Source: Methylacidiphilum caldifontis (GTDB lineage Bacteria > Verrucomicrobiota > Verrucomicrobiia > Methylacidiphilales > Methylacidiphilaceae). From it: a stretch of 64,000 nt of DNA. The translations under genes and the position numbers were made by a program. Within the stretch, counting starts at the first letter, position 1. Every line of letters begins with the position of its first letter. Shown here one piece after another: positions 1 through 8,366 of the stretch. The notes under the pieces were generated by a model, which saw only the letters and a list, made by a program, of their open reading frames with translations, made no database searches and was not told where the DNA came from. The DNA is taken from the NCBI RefSeq assembly GCF_017310505.1, contig NZ_CP065957.1, forward strand, positions 1,364,001 to 1,428,000, in the 5' to 3' direction.

Positions 1-2
1 GT

Positions 3-170
3 TCGGTTGTTAAAATTAAGAAAACCTATTTGGGATGGTATATGATTGAATTTATCAATGGCCAGAAAGGTTGGATCAGATCCCAAAATGTTACCCTTTT
101 TTATAAGCCTCCTCAAGAATTAGCTCCACCTAAAGAAAAGCCTTTCTATCTTTCTATTTTTCCACCTTAA
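3..170 (+). CDS. C-terminal end of an SH3-like domain protein (partial)
   Basis: The first 56 codons of the window are open in one frame and end in TAA. The translation contains GWYMIEF...GQKGWIRSQNVTL, which has the alternating hydrophobic pattern and the GWI/GWV turn of bacterial SH3-like domains. A short proline-rich tail follows (KPPQELAPPKEKP). Such domains usually sit at the end of secreted or envelope proteins, where they bind peptidoglycan or partner proteins. The N-terminal part lies outside the window, so the full function cannot be read. The bases from 171 to 348 hold no gene that I can see. Confidence 0.6.
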   Translation, partial: SVVKIKKTYLGWYMIEFINGQKGWIRSQNVTLFYKPPQELAPPKEKPFYLSIFPP

Positions 171-348
171 GCACTTCAGAAGTTTCTCATTGCCTTCAAA
201 AAAATTTGTAATAATTTTCCCTCATAAATCATCCAAAGGATTTGCTCTGAGTATAAATGAGAAACTCACAAATCCAATAAAACTGATTTACTTTTAAAAC
301 TGAAGAAAAACAAAGCCTTAACCCTACCTATTCGATAAATAGGCAAAT

Positions 349-1509
349 TTAGTTCTTTTTTTCGTATTTTTCTAACTGCTCAACCACATTCCAAGCTACT
401 TTTTTACAGTCGAAAAGAGTTTCTGCTAGATGATGGGCTTTCATTGAATGGAAAGAATAATCTTGTTCAATTTTATTTATGGCTTCAATCGCCTCGTCTA
501 AAGAGTTAAATGAAAAAAGCCCTTCACCCGTGGGAATGATTTTTGACCATCCTGTATCTTGAATAACAGCAGGCTTTCCCATGGCCAGATAACACACGGT
601 GCGATCACTAAACCAACCACTTTCACTTTGCCTATAGCCACTTTTGACAACGGAAAATTCTCCACGAGACTGCCCAATAAAATTCCTGTATTTGTCGAAA
701 TCCGCAGCGATTGAAAAACTACTGATCATATCCCAATTTTTTGATAAAAACCGCTTGCGAATTTCATGATCATCTTGAAGATCAGAGGCGATTTGGAATC
801 GGCTTCTCCCCTTATACCTTAGGGGAAGATCTATAAACTTGTCAAACTCAGCGGCCTTGTTACCATAAGTTTTCCCAGCCCATTTTACTTCTGGATAACC
901 ACACCAATGAGTAATCGTTGACCATTCCATCCCTCCTTCTTTTTTAGGCCACCACTCCAAACAGACGGGAGGAAAAGTAGGATGCCATTTTATTCCTGTA
1001 AAAGGAACTTTTACATTGTCTTCTTTCAAGGTCAAACCCACAGAAAAATAAAGATCATGGCCTTCCAAATTCATATCGCATCCATACCCCTTGGCCCATA
1101 TCTGGGTAAAGCCCGGGTCCAAATCAAGATAAACCTTTTTTTTAAAAAGGGAGAGAAGAGAGCGGTTTCGTATCAATCCCGAAATATTTAAAAGAAAACG
1201 ACTCTCTTTAGCAAAAAGCAGGAATTTTTCTAAATGAGTTGTCGATCCATCAATAAATAGGGCAGAATGATCTTCAAAACCAAAACGGCAGAGAACACTT
1301 TCCCACTCTTTTAAACACAACTGAAGGGTCTGATCTCTTCCCAATGTTTTACTTTGGGGTAAGTCCTTAAGGGATAATTCTTCTAAAAGTCCGACCTCCC
1401 ATCCAAGCTTGCGAAATCCACATGCCCAATGGAGAAAAACAAAATGTATTCCGACAGAATAAAAAGGGTAACCTCCAATTCGACACCCCACTACAACTTT
1501 GTTTGCCAT
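349..1509 (-). CDS. Glycosyltransferase-like protein (GT-B/group 1 type), 386 aa
   Basis: The C-terminal third (about residues 290-375) reads like the donor-binding half of a GT-B glycosyltransferase. It has a surface-loop segment ending SGWFSDRT, then CYLAMGKPAVIQDTG, then an IPTGEGLFSF segment, and a helix-rich end with the 'DEAIEAINKIEQD' pattern typical of the region that closes over the nucleotide sugar. The N-terminal part starts VVVGCRIGGYPFYSVGIHFVFLHWACGFRKLGWEV, consistent with a first Rossmann half that lacks a clear glycine loop. No signal peptide is evident. It stands alone on the minus strand, so substrate and pathway are not indicated. It could also be a family of unknown function that shares only the GT-B fold. 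Confidence 0.55.
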   Translation of the reverse strand: MANKVVVGCRIGGYPFYSVGIHFVFLHWACGFRKLGWEVGLLEELSLKDLPQSKTLGRDQTLQLCLKEWESVLCRFGFEDHSALFIDGSTTHLEKFLLFAKESRFLLNISGLIRNRSLLSLFKKKVYLDLDPGFTQIWAKGYGCDMNLEGHDLYFSVGLTLKEDNVKVPFTGIKWHPTFPPVCLEWWPKKEGGMEWSTITHWCGYPEVKWAGKTYGNKAAEFDKFIDLPLRYKGRSRFQIASDLQDDHEIRKRFLSKNWDMISSFSIAADFDKYRNFIGQSRGEFSVVKSGYRQSESGWFSDRTVCYLAMGKPAVIQDTGWSKIIPTGEGLFSFNSLDEAIEAINKIEQDYSFHSMKAHHLAETLFDCKKVAWNVVEQLEKYEKKN

Positions 1510-1730
1510 GAATGATTTTAAGCTATTCTAGCCAATCTAACCGATTTAGCCTTTCCAATCCAGCTACTCAAACCGGGTTACCCCTTTATCATGATTCATC
1601 AAACTATAATAGCTTTTTTGTATATGTTATCTCGGCTCCATGCTAATAAGCTTTAAAAAAAATGCACAAAAGAAATAAATTTGATTCTTATCCAGATTAT
1701 TCAATTTTTAGCTATTTATCTTAATCCGCC

Positions 1731-2039
1731 TCAAACATCTAATTCAATATCATCTCCTGTTTTTGTACAGGGATAGGCCTTGACTCCTCTTGTCGCGGGC
1801 CCACAGAGTACTTCTCCGGTTTTAAGATTAAACCGAGCTCCATGCCACGGACATTCCACTTCGCCGTTTTCAATAAAACCCTCACTCAAGGGCCCTCCCT
1901 CATGAGGACAAGTATCATCCAAGGCAAAATATTCCCCTTTATAACAAAATAGGGCAATTTTTTTTCCTTGCAGATCAAAACACTTTCCTCCCCCTTCGGG
2001 TATTTCAGAAGCTTTAAAAGGACATTTGACTTTAGCCAT
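1731..2039 (-). CDS. Rieske-type [2Fe-2S] ferredoxin
   Basis: The 102-residue protein is a single Rieske domain. Both cluster-binding boxes are visible: C44-P-H46 within DTCPHEGGPLSEG, and C63-P-W-H66 within VECPWHGARFNLKTGEV. This matches the soluble ferredoxin / NirD-like group that passes electrons to oxygenases or reductases; membrane-bound bc1 Rieske proteins have a longer second box and an N-terminal anchor, and neither is present. An extra cysteine pair (C6, C20) near the N terminus is not part of the motif. The gene is monocistronic with no oxygenase next to it, so its partner cannot be named. It lies about 2.1 kb before the SUF genes on the opposite strand. Confidence 0.85.
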   Translation of the reverse strand: MAKVKCPFKASEIPEGGGKCFDLQGKKIALFCYKGEYFALDDTCPHEGGPLSEGFIENGEVECPWHGARFNLKTGEVLCGPATRGVKAYPCTKTGDDIELDV

Positions 2040-2156
2040 AGCGCTTTTTTAAGTTTTTAAAAACGAGTTGTCAACTAGATAGTCATGGAAAAAGCCGATT
2101 AATTTTGATTGCATACAATGTTTTGTTCCATAAAATGAATAAGAAAATCGGAATCC

Positions 2157-3200
2157 ATGCGTCTAAACCTTCTCTTTGTATCGGTCGTGCTAGTGGTTCT
2201 TAGTAGTGGCTGCGCTCTAAACAATAGACAAACAAGACAGGTTTCTTCGGCTTTGCCCTCTAATCTGATTCGAGTAAGCATCCATGATCAAAAGATGGAA
2301 TTAATTCAAGATGTGGGCAAAACAACTGAATCACACCATTTTTATCCCGTATCCACCTCTAAATATGGTATTGGAGATGAATGGAACAGTTACAAAACGC
2401 CTATAGGTCGTTTCATTATCGCCAAAAAAATTGGCGATGGGATACCTTTGGGAGGAAAATTTTACCATAGAAAATTTACAGGTGATGTGATCAAATTGGC
2501 TTCCTATGATCCCTCGAAACCCGCATTTAATCATGACAGTATATTAACAAGAATTTTGTGGCTTAAGGGATTGGATTCTCAGAACAAAAATTCATTTAAT
2601 AGAGGGATATTTATCCATGGAACAAATCAAGAAGCGCTTGTGGGACAACCTGTTAGCTATGGATGTATAAGAATGAAAAATAAGGATGTTGTTCAACTTT
2701 ATGATCTTGTCTCTGAATATACTCCAGTATACATCCAAAAAGAACCGCTTAAAAAACCCATACCGAAAGAAGTTCTTGCTAGTTTCCATTTCAATCATTC
2801 TCCAGTTTATTCCTCCACAAATCAATTTTCTTCACCGACTCTAGTTTTTAATGAATATTCCCCAAAGGCTATACCCCTTTCAACAACATCCCCCGTTTCT
2901 TTCAACTCTTCTCAAAAAACACCGACTACCAATGAACAAAAAGAAACAGTAATTAAAAAGGCTTCTTTGAGTCACTCACCCATAAAGAATTCCACTAAAG
3001 AAAGAGTATCAACTCAAATGACAAAAAGTGCTACTGAAAGAGCCATTCATTCTTCCACTGAATCAAAAACTTCTTTAACAAAATCCAGTTCCCACACAAA
3101 AAGAAACTCTAGATCTCATAAAACAGTCAGTCATTCAACTTCCGCTAAAAATATAACCTTTAATTCCTCTCAAATTAAAAAGAAAAAGAACCTTGAATAA
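2157..3200 (+). CDS. L,D-transpeptidase (YkuD) lipoprotein with long Ser/Thr/Lys-rich tail
   Basis: The N terminus is a lipoprotein signal (hydrophobic residues 4-17, then LSSGC with the lipidated Cys at 19). Residues about 40-185 form a YkuD domain. The catalytic signature is present as H154-G-T-N ... S-Y-G-C170-I-R172, giving the nucleophilic Cys and the supporting His and Arg. Enzymes of this family make 3-3 peptidoglycan cross-links or attach proteins to the wall. The last 150 or so residues are extremely rich in Ser, Thr, Lys and His with no domain I recognise. That tail is probably disordered and may bind wall or outer-membrane polymers (inference). The gene has its own position between a divergent Rieske gene and a non-coding stretch. 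Confidence 0.85.
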   Translation: MRLNLLFVSVVLVVLSSGCALNNRQTRQVSSALPSNLIRVSIHDQKMELIQDVGKTTESHHFYPVSTSKYGIGDEWNSYKTPIGRFIIAKKIGDGIPLGGKFYHRKFTGDVIKLASYDPSKPAFNHDSILTRILWLKGLDSQNKNSFNRGIFIHGTNQEALVGQPVSYGCIRMKNKDVVQLYDLVSEYTPVYIQKEPLKKPIPKEVLASFHFNHSPVYSSTNQFSSPTLVFNEYSPKAIPLSTTSPVSFNSSQKTPTTNEQKETVIKKASLSHSPIKNSTKERVSTQMTKSATERAIHSSTESKTSLTKSSSHTKRNSRSHKTVSHSTSAKNITFNSSQIKKKKNLE

Positions 3201-3732
3201 ATCGAAAAAAAGAGACTTTCTATTTTCAGGAAATCATTTCTGAAGGATATGTGAAACAAAATTATCTGCTCTGAAGGATAGGGACCCACTCCTTCGGCTC
3301 GCCACCTAAGGGCTGACAAAGTTCACAATATTTTCCCCTTTAATGATCAGCCACAAAATTCTTTTTCATTTAAGGGAACAAAAATTTATCTGTCTTGTCC
3401 TTCTGCAAATGGAAGAATTGCAGAAAGGCTTTTCCACCCACAATCGAGGCAGGCGAGCAAAAAATCCTTTCCCCCAGACTCGCTTTTCTTTTTGCCCGCC
3501 ATTCCCGCCTCAGTGTCGAGCCAATGATTTTTATTGATTCGGTTGGGTAGTCTTTGTAGCGGATGAAAGCATTTGTTGGGTTGAATATTTACCATCCTAA
3601 TCAATGCGGCTGCTTTTGTGTTTTCAAAGATTTTCCACACTTCTGTTTCGTCCAGTGTAAAAAGTAGGAAGCGAGCTTACTGGAAAGCAAGGTAAGTAGG
3701 CAAACTCTGCGTAAAACCCGTTAAGATTTATC
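3201..3732. other. Intergenic stretch without a recognisable gene
   Basis: About 530 bases separate the transpeptidase from tRNA-Pro. The part from about 3420 to 3720 is visibly richer in G and C than neighbouring spacers. It contains overlapping short open frames on both strands (for example 3386-3640 minus), but none resembles a family I know and none has a convincing ribosome site. An imperfect inverted repeat (TTCAGGAAAT / ATTTCTGAA) lies near 3224-3244, just after the transpeptidase gene, and may act as a weak terminator. The region could be a decayed gene, a repeat family member or an unrecognised small RNA. The sequence alone does not decide. Confidence 0.4.
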
Positions 3733-3810
3733 TGGTCGGGGCGACAGGATTTGAACCTGCGACTCCCTGCTCCCAAAGCAGGTGCTCTAGCCAGGCTGAG
3801 CTACGCCCCG
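3733..3810 (-). tRNA. tRNA-Pro (anticodon TGG)
   Basis: Read on the minus strand, this is a complete cloverleaf. The acceptor stem CGGGGCG pairs with CGCCCCG, the D arm contains AGCTCAG, and the anticodon stem-loop is CCTGC-TTTGGGA-GCAGG with anticodon TGG. The T arm contains GGTTCGAATCC. The 3' CCA is encoded (complement of TGG at 3733-3735). It decodes proline CCA/CCG codons. Confidence 0.95.
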
Positions 3811-3859
3811 CCAATACATGATCATAATAATGGATAAAGTATTAGTTCTGGAAACATAA

Positions 3860-3881
3860 CTCTGAAAATTTATTTTCAGAG
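3860..3881. promoter_or_regulatory. Perfect 9-bp inverted repeat with 4-nt loop upstream of the SUF operon
   Basis: CTCTGAAAA and TTTTCAGAG flank a TTTA loop. No T-run follows on either strand, so it is not a standard terminator. It lies between tRNA-Pro (pointing left) and sufC (pointing right), in a 386-base spacer (3811-4196). It could be a regulator-binding palindrome or an mRNA hairpin for either unit. The structure is seen directly; the role is inference. Confidence 0.35.
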
Positions 3882-3951
3882 GATATGGAATAAACAGGTA
3901 ATATCATCTCGTTACTATTTTAAATAAAATAACAATCGGCCGAACCCAGAA

Positions 3952-3966
3952 AAAATTTTTACAATG
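3952..3966 (+). repeat. Copy 1 of a 15-bp direct repeat upstream of sufC
   Basis: AAAATTTTTACAATG matches the element at 4072-4086 at 14 of 15 positions, 120 bases away in the same orientation. The first nine bases also form an A/T palindrome. Paired similar sites in front of an Fe-S assembly operon suggest a protein-binding site, but the sequence does not match any regulator consensus that I can identify with confidence. Confidence 0.4.
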
Positions 3967-4071
3967 AGCTAAGCATGCTTTATATCGTTTTGCCGTCAAG
4001 AAAAAAACCACTTGTTCTTTACAAAAAGGCTAACAAAGCCGAAATTTTTATTAAAAGAAATTGAATAAGCC

Positions 4072-4086
4072 AAAATTTTTGCAATG
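4072..4086 (+). repeat. Copy 2 of a 15-bp direct repeat upstream of sufC
   Basis: AAAATTTTTGCAATG differs from the copy at 3952-3966 by one base (G for A at position 10). It ends about 110 bases before the sufC start. A third, weaker relative (GAAATTTTTATTA) lies near 4041. The remainder of the 3811-4196 spacer is AT-rich and holds no gene. Confidence 0.4.
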
Positions 4087-4160
4087 TTATTTTCTGTACA
4101 GAATTGTAGCATTTCTCTCAATAATAATTAAGAAATTTCCCGAATATAGAGAGGAAAATG

Positions 4161-4187
4161 TTGGCATAGTTTTAGCTCTAGTATAAA
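4161..4187 (+). promoter_or_regulatory. Possible sigma-70 type promoter for sufC
   Basis: TTGGCA (4161-4166) and TATAAA (4182-4187) resemble -35 and -10 hexamers, with a short 15-base spacer. Transcription would begin within a few bases of the sufC ATG at 4197. Together with the absence of a purine-rich ribosome site there, this would imply a leaderless or nearly leaderless message. The spacer is shorter than the usual 17, so this is a weak prediction. Confidence 0.25.
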
Positions 4188-4196
4188 AATAAGATT

Positions 4197-4955
4197 ATGA
4201 GCTTAAAGATAGAAAATCTACATGGTGGAATAGGCGGAAAAGAGATTGTTCAGGGCATATCTTTGGAGATTAACCCTGGAGAGGTTCATGCCATAATGGG
4301 ACCTAATGGATCGGGGAAAAGTACGCTTTCAAAGTTACTTACGGGACATCCCGATTATGAAGTTTACTCTGGATCGGTATGGATGGATGGAGAGTCCATT
4401 CTAGAGATGGAACCAGACGAGAGGTCAAGAAAGGGGCTTTTCATGGCTTTTCAATATCCCTGTGAAATTCCAGGGGTGACTGTAGCTAATTTTCTTAGGG
4501 CAGCTTTGCAAGCTCGACTTCCAGAAGGCAAAACGATTAATGTCACGGATTTTTATAAAGAACTTTATGCCGCAATGGAAAAACTATCCATGGATAGGAA
4601 ATTTAGTTCTCGATATGTTAACGAAGGGTTTTCTGGCGGGGAGAAAAAAAGAAATGAAATCCTCCAGATGGCTGTATTAAAACCAAGGTATGCGATCCTT
4701 GATGAAACAGACAGTGGCTTAGATATAGATGCTTTAAAAATTGTTGCCAATGGTGTAAATGCCTTGAAAGGTCCTCATATGGGCATTTTACTTATTACTC
4801 ATTATCAAAGGCTGCTGAATTATATCATTCCTGATTATGTTCATGTGATGGTCAAAGGGAGGATAGTAGCCAGTGGAACAAAAGAGCTTGCATTAAGTTT
4901 GGAAGAAAAAGGATATAGCCAGTTTGAAGAAGAGTTTGTTGCTCAAACTCATTAA
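4197..4955 (+). CDS. sufC: SufC, Fe-S cluster assembly ATPase
   Basis: SufC is the soluble ABC-type ATPase of the SufBCD scaffold that builds Fe-S clusters in the cytoplasm. The Walker A loop GPNGSGKST is at residues 35-43. The SufC-specific signature [10 protein letters not shown] is near 145-154 and the Walker B segment [11 protein letters not shown] is near 166-176. The D-E-T-D-S-G-L-D form is characteristic of SufC and differs from transporter ATPases. Length (252 aa) is normal. It is the first gene of sufC-sufB-sufD-sufT, with a 55-base gap to sufB. There is no obvious ribosome site before the ATG. Confidence 0.95.
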   Translation: MSLKIENLHGGIGGKEIVQGISLEINPGEVHAIMGPNGSGKSTLSKLLTGHPDYEVYSGSVWMDGESILEMEPDERSRKGLFMAFQYPCEIPGVTVANFLRAALQARLPEGKTINVTDFYKELYAAMEKLSMDRKFSSRYVNEGFSGGEKKRNEILQMAVLKPRYAILDETDSGLDIDALKIVANGVNALKGPHMGILLITHYQRLLNYIIPDYVHVMVKGRIVASGTKELALSLEEKGYSQFEEEFVAQTH

Positions 4956-5010
4956 AAGGGATATGCGGAGTAAAAAAAGATTGAACTTTTAACCCATTAA
5001 AAAGGGGATA

Positions 5011-6441
5011 ATGCCTATGCAGAGTGTAAAAGAAACCCATAAGGAAGATGTTATAAATATTAATTCCCTAGTTGAGGATTTTTTCTACGATGTAAACTAC
5101 ACCTATGACGCGGGGGTAGGGCTCAATGAAAAAACAATCGATTATATTTGCGATATAAAAAATGATCCAGATTGGATCCGTGCATTCCGGAAAAGAGCTC
5201 TGCAAATTTTTTTACAAAAACCCCTGCCTGTGCATTGGGCGAGTAAAGAACTTGAAAAGATCGACTTCGATAAAATCCGCTACTATTTAGCTTACGATAA
5301 GAAAGCCCAAAGGAGTTGGGACGAAGTCCCTGCGGAGATCAAGAAAACCTTTGAAAGATTGGGTATACCTGAACAGGAAAGAAAATTTCTTGCAGGAGTA
5401 GAAGCTCAATTTGATAGCGAGTCGGCCTATTCGAACATAAAAGAGTCCTTGAGTAAACAGGGAGTAATCTTTGTTGGAAGTACTGAAGGTCTTCATAAAT
5501 ACCCTGAGATTTTCCGCAAATGGTTTGCTAAAGTTATTCCTCCAGCTGACAACAAATTTGCTGCTTTAAATAGTGCAGTGTTTAGCGGGGGAAGCTTCAT
5601 TTATGTTCCTCCTGGGGTAAAAGTTCAGCAACCTCTCCAAGCCTATTTCAGAATAAATGCTGAAAGTTTTGGCCAATTTGAAAGAACACTGATTATCGCT
5701 GATGAAGGCTCCGAAGTGACCTACATGGAAGGTTGCACGGCTCCCCGTTTCGAAACTTCCACTTTACACAGTGCAGTAGTTGAGCTTGTTGCACTACCAG
5801 GAGCAAAAATTCAATACATTACTGTCCAAAATTGGAGTTCGAATGTTTTTAATCTGGTGACAAAAAGAGCTATCGCCATGGAAGAAGCGGAAGTGCGCTG
5901 GCTTGATTGCAATATTGGTTCAAGGCTGACCATGAAATATCCCGGAGTTATTCTCAAGGGTAGAAAGGCAAGGGGAGAGGTGCTTAGTATTGCTCTTGCC
6001 AACACGGGTCAACATCAGGATACAGGAGCAAAGATGTATCATGCTGCAGATGAAACATCAAGCAATATTATCTCTAAAAGCATTAGTATTGGATCGGGAA
6101 GAGCAAGCTACCGGGGACTTGTCAGCATACCTGACCACTTAAGAAATTGCAAAAACAATACCGAGTGTGATGCTTTGCTTATCAATTCCACTTCTCGAAC
6201 GGACACCTACCCCGCTATCACCGTTATGGGCAATCGGAATGCCACCCAACATGAAGCCAGTGTAAGTAAAATTAGTGCTGAACAACTTTTTTACATGCAA
6301 CAAAGAGGATTGCCTGAAGACGAAGCCATGAGTCTGTCAGTCAACGGTTTTATCAATGACCTAGTTAGAGAATTTCCCATGGAATATAGCGTGGAGTTAA
6401 AAAGACTTATCGATCTGGAGATGGAAGGTTCTGTGGGATAA
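5011..6441 (+). CDS. sufB: SufB, Fe-S cluster scaffold subunit
   Basis: SufB carries the nascent Fe-S cluster in the SufBC2D complex. The 476-residue sequence shows the expected blocks: the N-terminal [26 protein letters not shown] helix region, the central [17 protein letters not shown] segment, [23 protein letters not shown], the parallel beta-helix core with [10 protein letters not shown], and the C-terminal block with [13 protein letters not shown] and [21 protein letters not shown]. An AAGGGG ribosome site lies about six bases before the ATG at 5011; a second ATG at 5017 is possible. It is co-oriented with sufC and sufD (45-base gap), as in most SUF operons. Confidence 0.95.
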   Translation: MPMQSVKETHKEDVININSLVEDFFYDVNYTYDAGVGLNEKTIDYICDIKNDPDWIRAFRKRALQIFLQKPLPVHWASKELEKIDFDKIRYYLAYDKKAQRSWDEVPAEIKKTFERLGIPEQERKFLAGVEAQFDSESAYSNIKESLSKQGVIFVGSTEGLHKYPEIFRKWFAKVIPPADNKFAALNSAVFSGGSFIYVPPGVKVQQPLQAYFRINAESFGQFERTLIIADEGSEVTYMEGCTAPRFETSTLHSAVVELVALPGAKIQYITVQNWSSNVFNLVTKRAIAMEEAEVRWLDCNIGSRLTMKYPGVILKGRKARGEVLSIALANTGQHQDTGAKMYHAADETSSNIISKSISIGSGRASYRGLVSIPDHLRNCKNNTECDALLINSTSRTDTYPAITVMGNRNATQHEASVSKISAEQLFYMQQRGLPEDEAMSLSVNGFINDLVREFPMEYSVELKRLIDLEMEGSVG

Positions 6442-6486
6442 AGATCTTGAAGCTTTCAATTTCCCATAAACTAACAGGAGTTCCCC

Positions 6487-7779
6487 ATGCAACTCATACA
6501 AAACAACTCTGTAGTGCCAAAGGACATAGAAAGACCCTATCCGAATTGGTTTGAAAACAGACGCAAGCAGTCATTATTGGAATTTGAAAGTCTTCCCTTT
6601 CCCCAGAGAAAAAATGAAAAATGGAGGTTCTCCAGCCTAGAGAAAATAAAATGGGATGGTTATTCCTCCAAGGTCCAAGTTTCTCCTTTTGATATTGAAA
6701 AGTTAAGCTCGTTTTTCCCTTTTGAAAATTCCTTTGGGGCTATCGTCTATGGGAACAATGATCTTCTTTTTTATACCCCCATTCCAGAAAAACTCCAAAA
6801 ACTGGGGATTATCTTTAGCCCTTTAAATGAAGCCTTGGCTCTCTATCCTAATCTGTTAAGAGAGCATTTATTCAAGGAAACTCTCTGTATGGGCTCAGAG
6901 AAATTTGAAGCCCTTCATAGGTCGAAAACAGAGTCGGGAGCCGTGTTATATGTTCCGAAAAACATAGAAATCCAGGAGTTTTTAGAGCTAGGGTTTTGGA
7001 TAACTGAACCTTTCGCGGCGATTTATCCCCATATCCTTATTGTGCTTGAAGAAGGAAGCAAAGCTAAAATCCAACTTAATTTTAGATCACTCAATCCAAG
7101 GGGTGGTTTGAGTTGTTCAGCCATAGAAAGTTATCTCGGAAGATCCTCTTTTCTCGAACTTGTTTGCGTTCAACAATGGGCTGATGAAGTCAACTCTTTT
7201 ATGTTTAGTTCATCGACTGTCGGTCAAGATGCCCAATGTACCTCTCTTTATGTCAATGTTGGAGGTAGTTACAATCGATTCGAAGGCAAGACCCATCTGA
7301 GTGGTGCTGGAGCAAGTGCAGAAATACTCTCAGCAACTATTGCAAAAAATAGCCAGGAATTTGATCAAAGAACTCTACAGATCCATTCAGCTCCCTATAC
7401 GACCAGCGATCTTTTGTTTAAAAATGTTTTATTTGATTCAGCCAAAACGATTTTCTCAGGTATGATTGATGTATCTGCTGAAGCCCAAAAAACAGATGCC
7501 TACCAGAGCAACAGAAATTTAATTCTAGGAGAAAATGCGGAAGCAGACTCTTTACCCGGACTCGAAATTATGGCTGATGATGTCCGATGTACCCATGGTG
7601 CAACGACTGGAGGCATAGCTAAAGAAGAACTTTTTTACAGCCAACAACGAGGAATTCCTAAAGCGGTTTTTGAAAAACTTTATTCAATCGGTTTTCTTTC
7701 TGAGTGTATCCAACGAATAAAAAATCCTCAAGTCGTCGATCGACTTCTTGACTTTCTTGATACTTCACTGCAAATATAG
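6487..7779 (+). CDS. sufD: SufD, Fe-S cluster scaffold partner
   Basis: SufD pairs with SufB to form the cluster assembly site. The 430-residue protein shows the family's N-terminal region (PYPNWFENRRKQSLLEFESLPFPQRKNEKWRFSSL), a beta-helix middle and the conserved C-terminal block with SNRNLILGENAEADSLPGLEIMADDVRCTHGATTG followed by EELFYSQQRGIP. The conserved Cys-Thr-His in that block is retained. A purine-rich AACAGGAG site precedes the ATG. The gene lies 45 bases after sufB and 17 bases before sufT. Confidence 0.93.
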   Translation: MQLIQNNSVVPKDIERPYPNWFENRRKQSLLEFESLPFPQRKNEKWRFSSLEKIKWDGYSSKVQVSPFDIEKLSSFFPFENSFGAIVYGNNDLLFYTPIPEKLQKLGIIFSPLNEALALYPNLLREHLFKETLCMGSEKFEALHRSKTESGAVLYVPKNIEIQEFLELGFWITEPFAAIYPHILIVLEEGSKAKIQLNFRSLNPRGGLSCSAIESYLGRSSFLELVCVQQWADEVNSFMFSSSTVGQDAQCTSLYVNVGGSYNRFEGKTHLSGAGASAEILSATIAKNSQEFDQRTLQIHSAPYTTSDLLFKNVLFDSAKTIFSGMIDVSAEAQKTDAYQSNRNLILGENAEADSLPGLEIMADDVRCTHGATTGGIAKEELFYSQQRGIPKAVFEKLYSIGFLSECIQRIKNPQVVDRLLDFLDTSLQI

Positions 7780-7796
7780 GGAAAGCAAATATTTAT

Positions 7797-8357
7797 ATGA
7801 ATATGAAAGGAGAAGAGCCCCAATCTAAGTTAACAAGAGATGTTGAAGCTGTGCTCATTCCAAGTGGCGACAAAATACAGCTTGAAAAAGATAAACCTTT
7901 TCACATTACTCAATCGATGGGGGGTTCTTATACTCTTATTTATGATAACCGTGTGCTTGTCAGGGTTGATGCCAAAGATTGCGATGCCCTTGGGATTGAT
8001 ATAGGACCCGCTCTTCAAAAAGAGACTTTAAATCAAAATGAAGAAATTACCGAAGAAGTTATTTATAATCGACTAAAAGAAGTTTATGATCCAGAAATCC
8101 CCGTAAACATTGTTGATCTTGGATTAATTTATGATTGTCAAATAAACAGAAAAGAAGACGGCAGCTATGCTGTTGCTGTCAAGATGACCCTTACAGCTCC
8201 AGGTTGTGGAATGGGAACGATTTTGGCGCAAGATGCACAATCAAGAATCCTTGAAATTCCTTCTGTCTCTGAAGCTCAAGTCGATCTCGTTTGGGATCCC
8301 CCATGGAATCCGAGCATGATCAGCGAAGAAGGGAAAATGATTTTAGGATTGGTATAA
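7797..8357 (+). CDS. sufT: SufT-like Fe-S maturation protein (long form, DUF59/MIP18 domain)
   Basis: The C-terminal ~100 residues are a DUF59/MIP18 domain: VIYNRLKEVYDPEIPVNIVDLGLIYD, then KMTLTAPGCGMGTILAQDAQ with the conserved reactive cysteine, then VDLVWDPPWNPSMISEEGK. The N-terminal ~75 residues (VLIPSGDKIQLEKDKPFHITQSMGGSYTLIYD) match the extension of the 'long SufT' group that accompanies SUF operons. SufT helps mature Fe-S proteins and is needed when cluster demand is high in Staphylococcus. The start at 7797 has a second in-frame ATG six bases later. The gene ends 10 bases before a convergent amidase gene. Confidence 0.88.
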   Translation: MNMKGEEPQSKLTRDVEAVLIPSGDKIQLEKDKPFHITQSMGGSYTLIYDNRVLVRVDAKDCDALGIDIGPALQKETLNQNEEITEEVIYNRLKEVYDPEIPVNIVDLGLIYDCQINRKEDGSYAVAVKMTLTAPGCGMGTILAQDAQSRILEIPSVSEAQVDLVWDPPWNPSMISEEGKMILGLV

Positions 8358-8366
8358 AATAGTTTT

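Noticed and set aside
3224-3244. Imperfect inverted repeat after the L,D-transpeptidase gene
   Set aside because: The stem has a bulge and no T-run follows, so it is too weak for a separate terminator call.
3631-3639. TTTTCCACA, a DnaA-box-like 9-mer
   Set aside because: A single such 9-mer is expected by chance in a window this size and it is far from dnaA.
3386-3640. Open frame of about 84 codons on the minus strand and a shorter frame on the opposite strand
   Set aside because: Neither has a known domain, a good ribosome site or coding-like composition. The two overlap each other, so I treat the region as non-coding.
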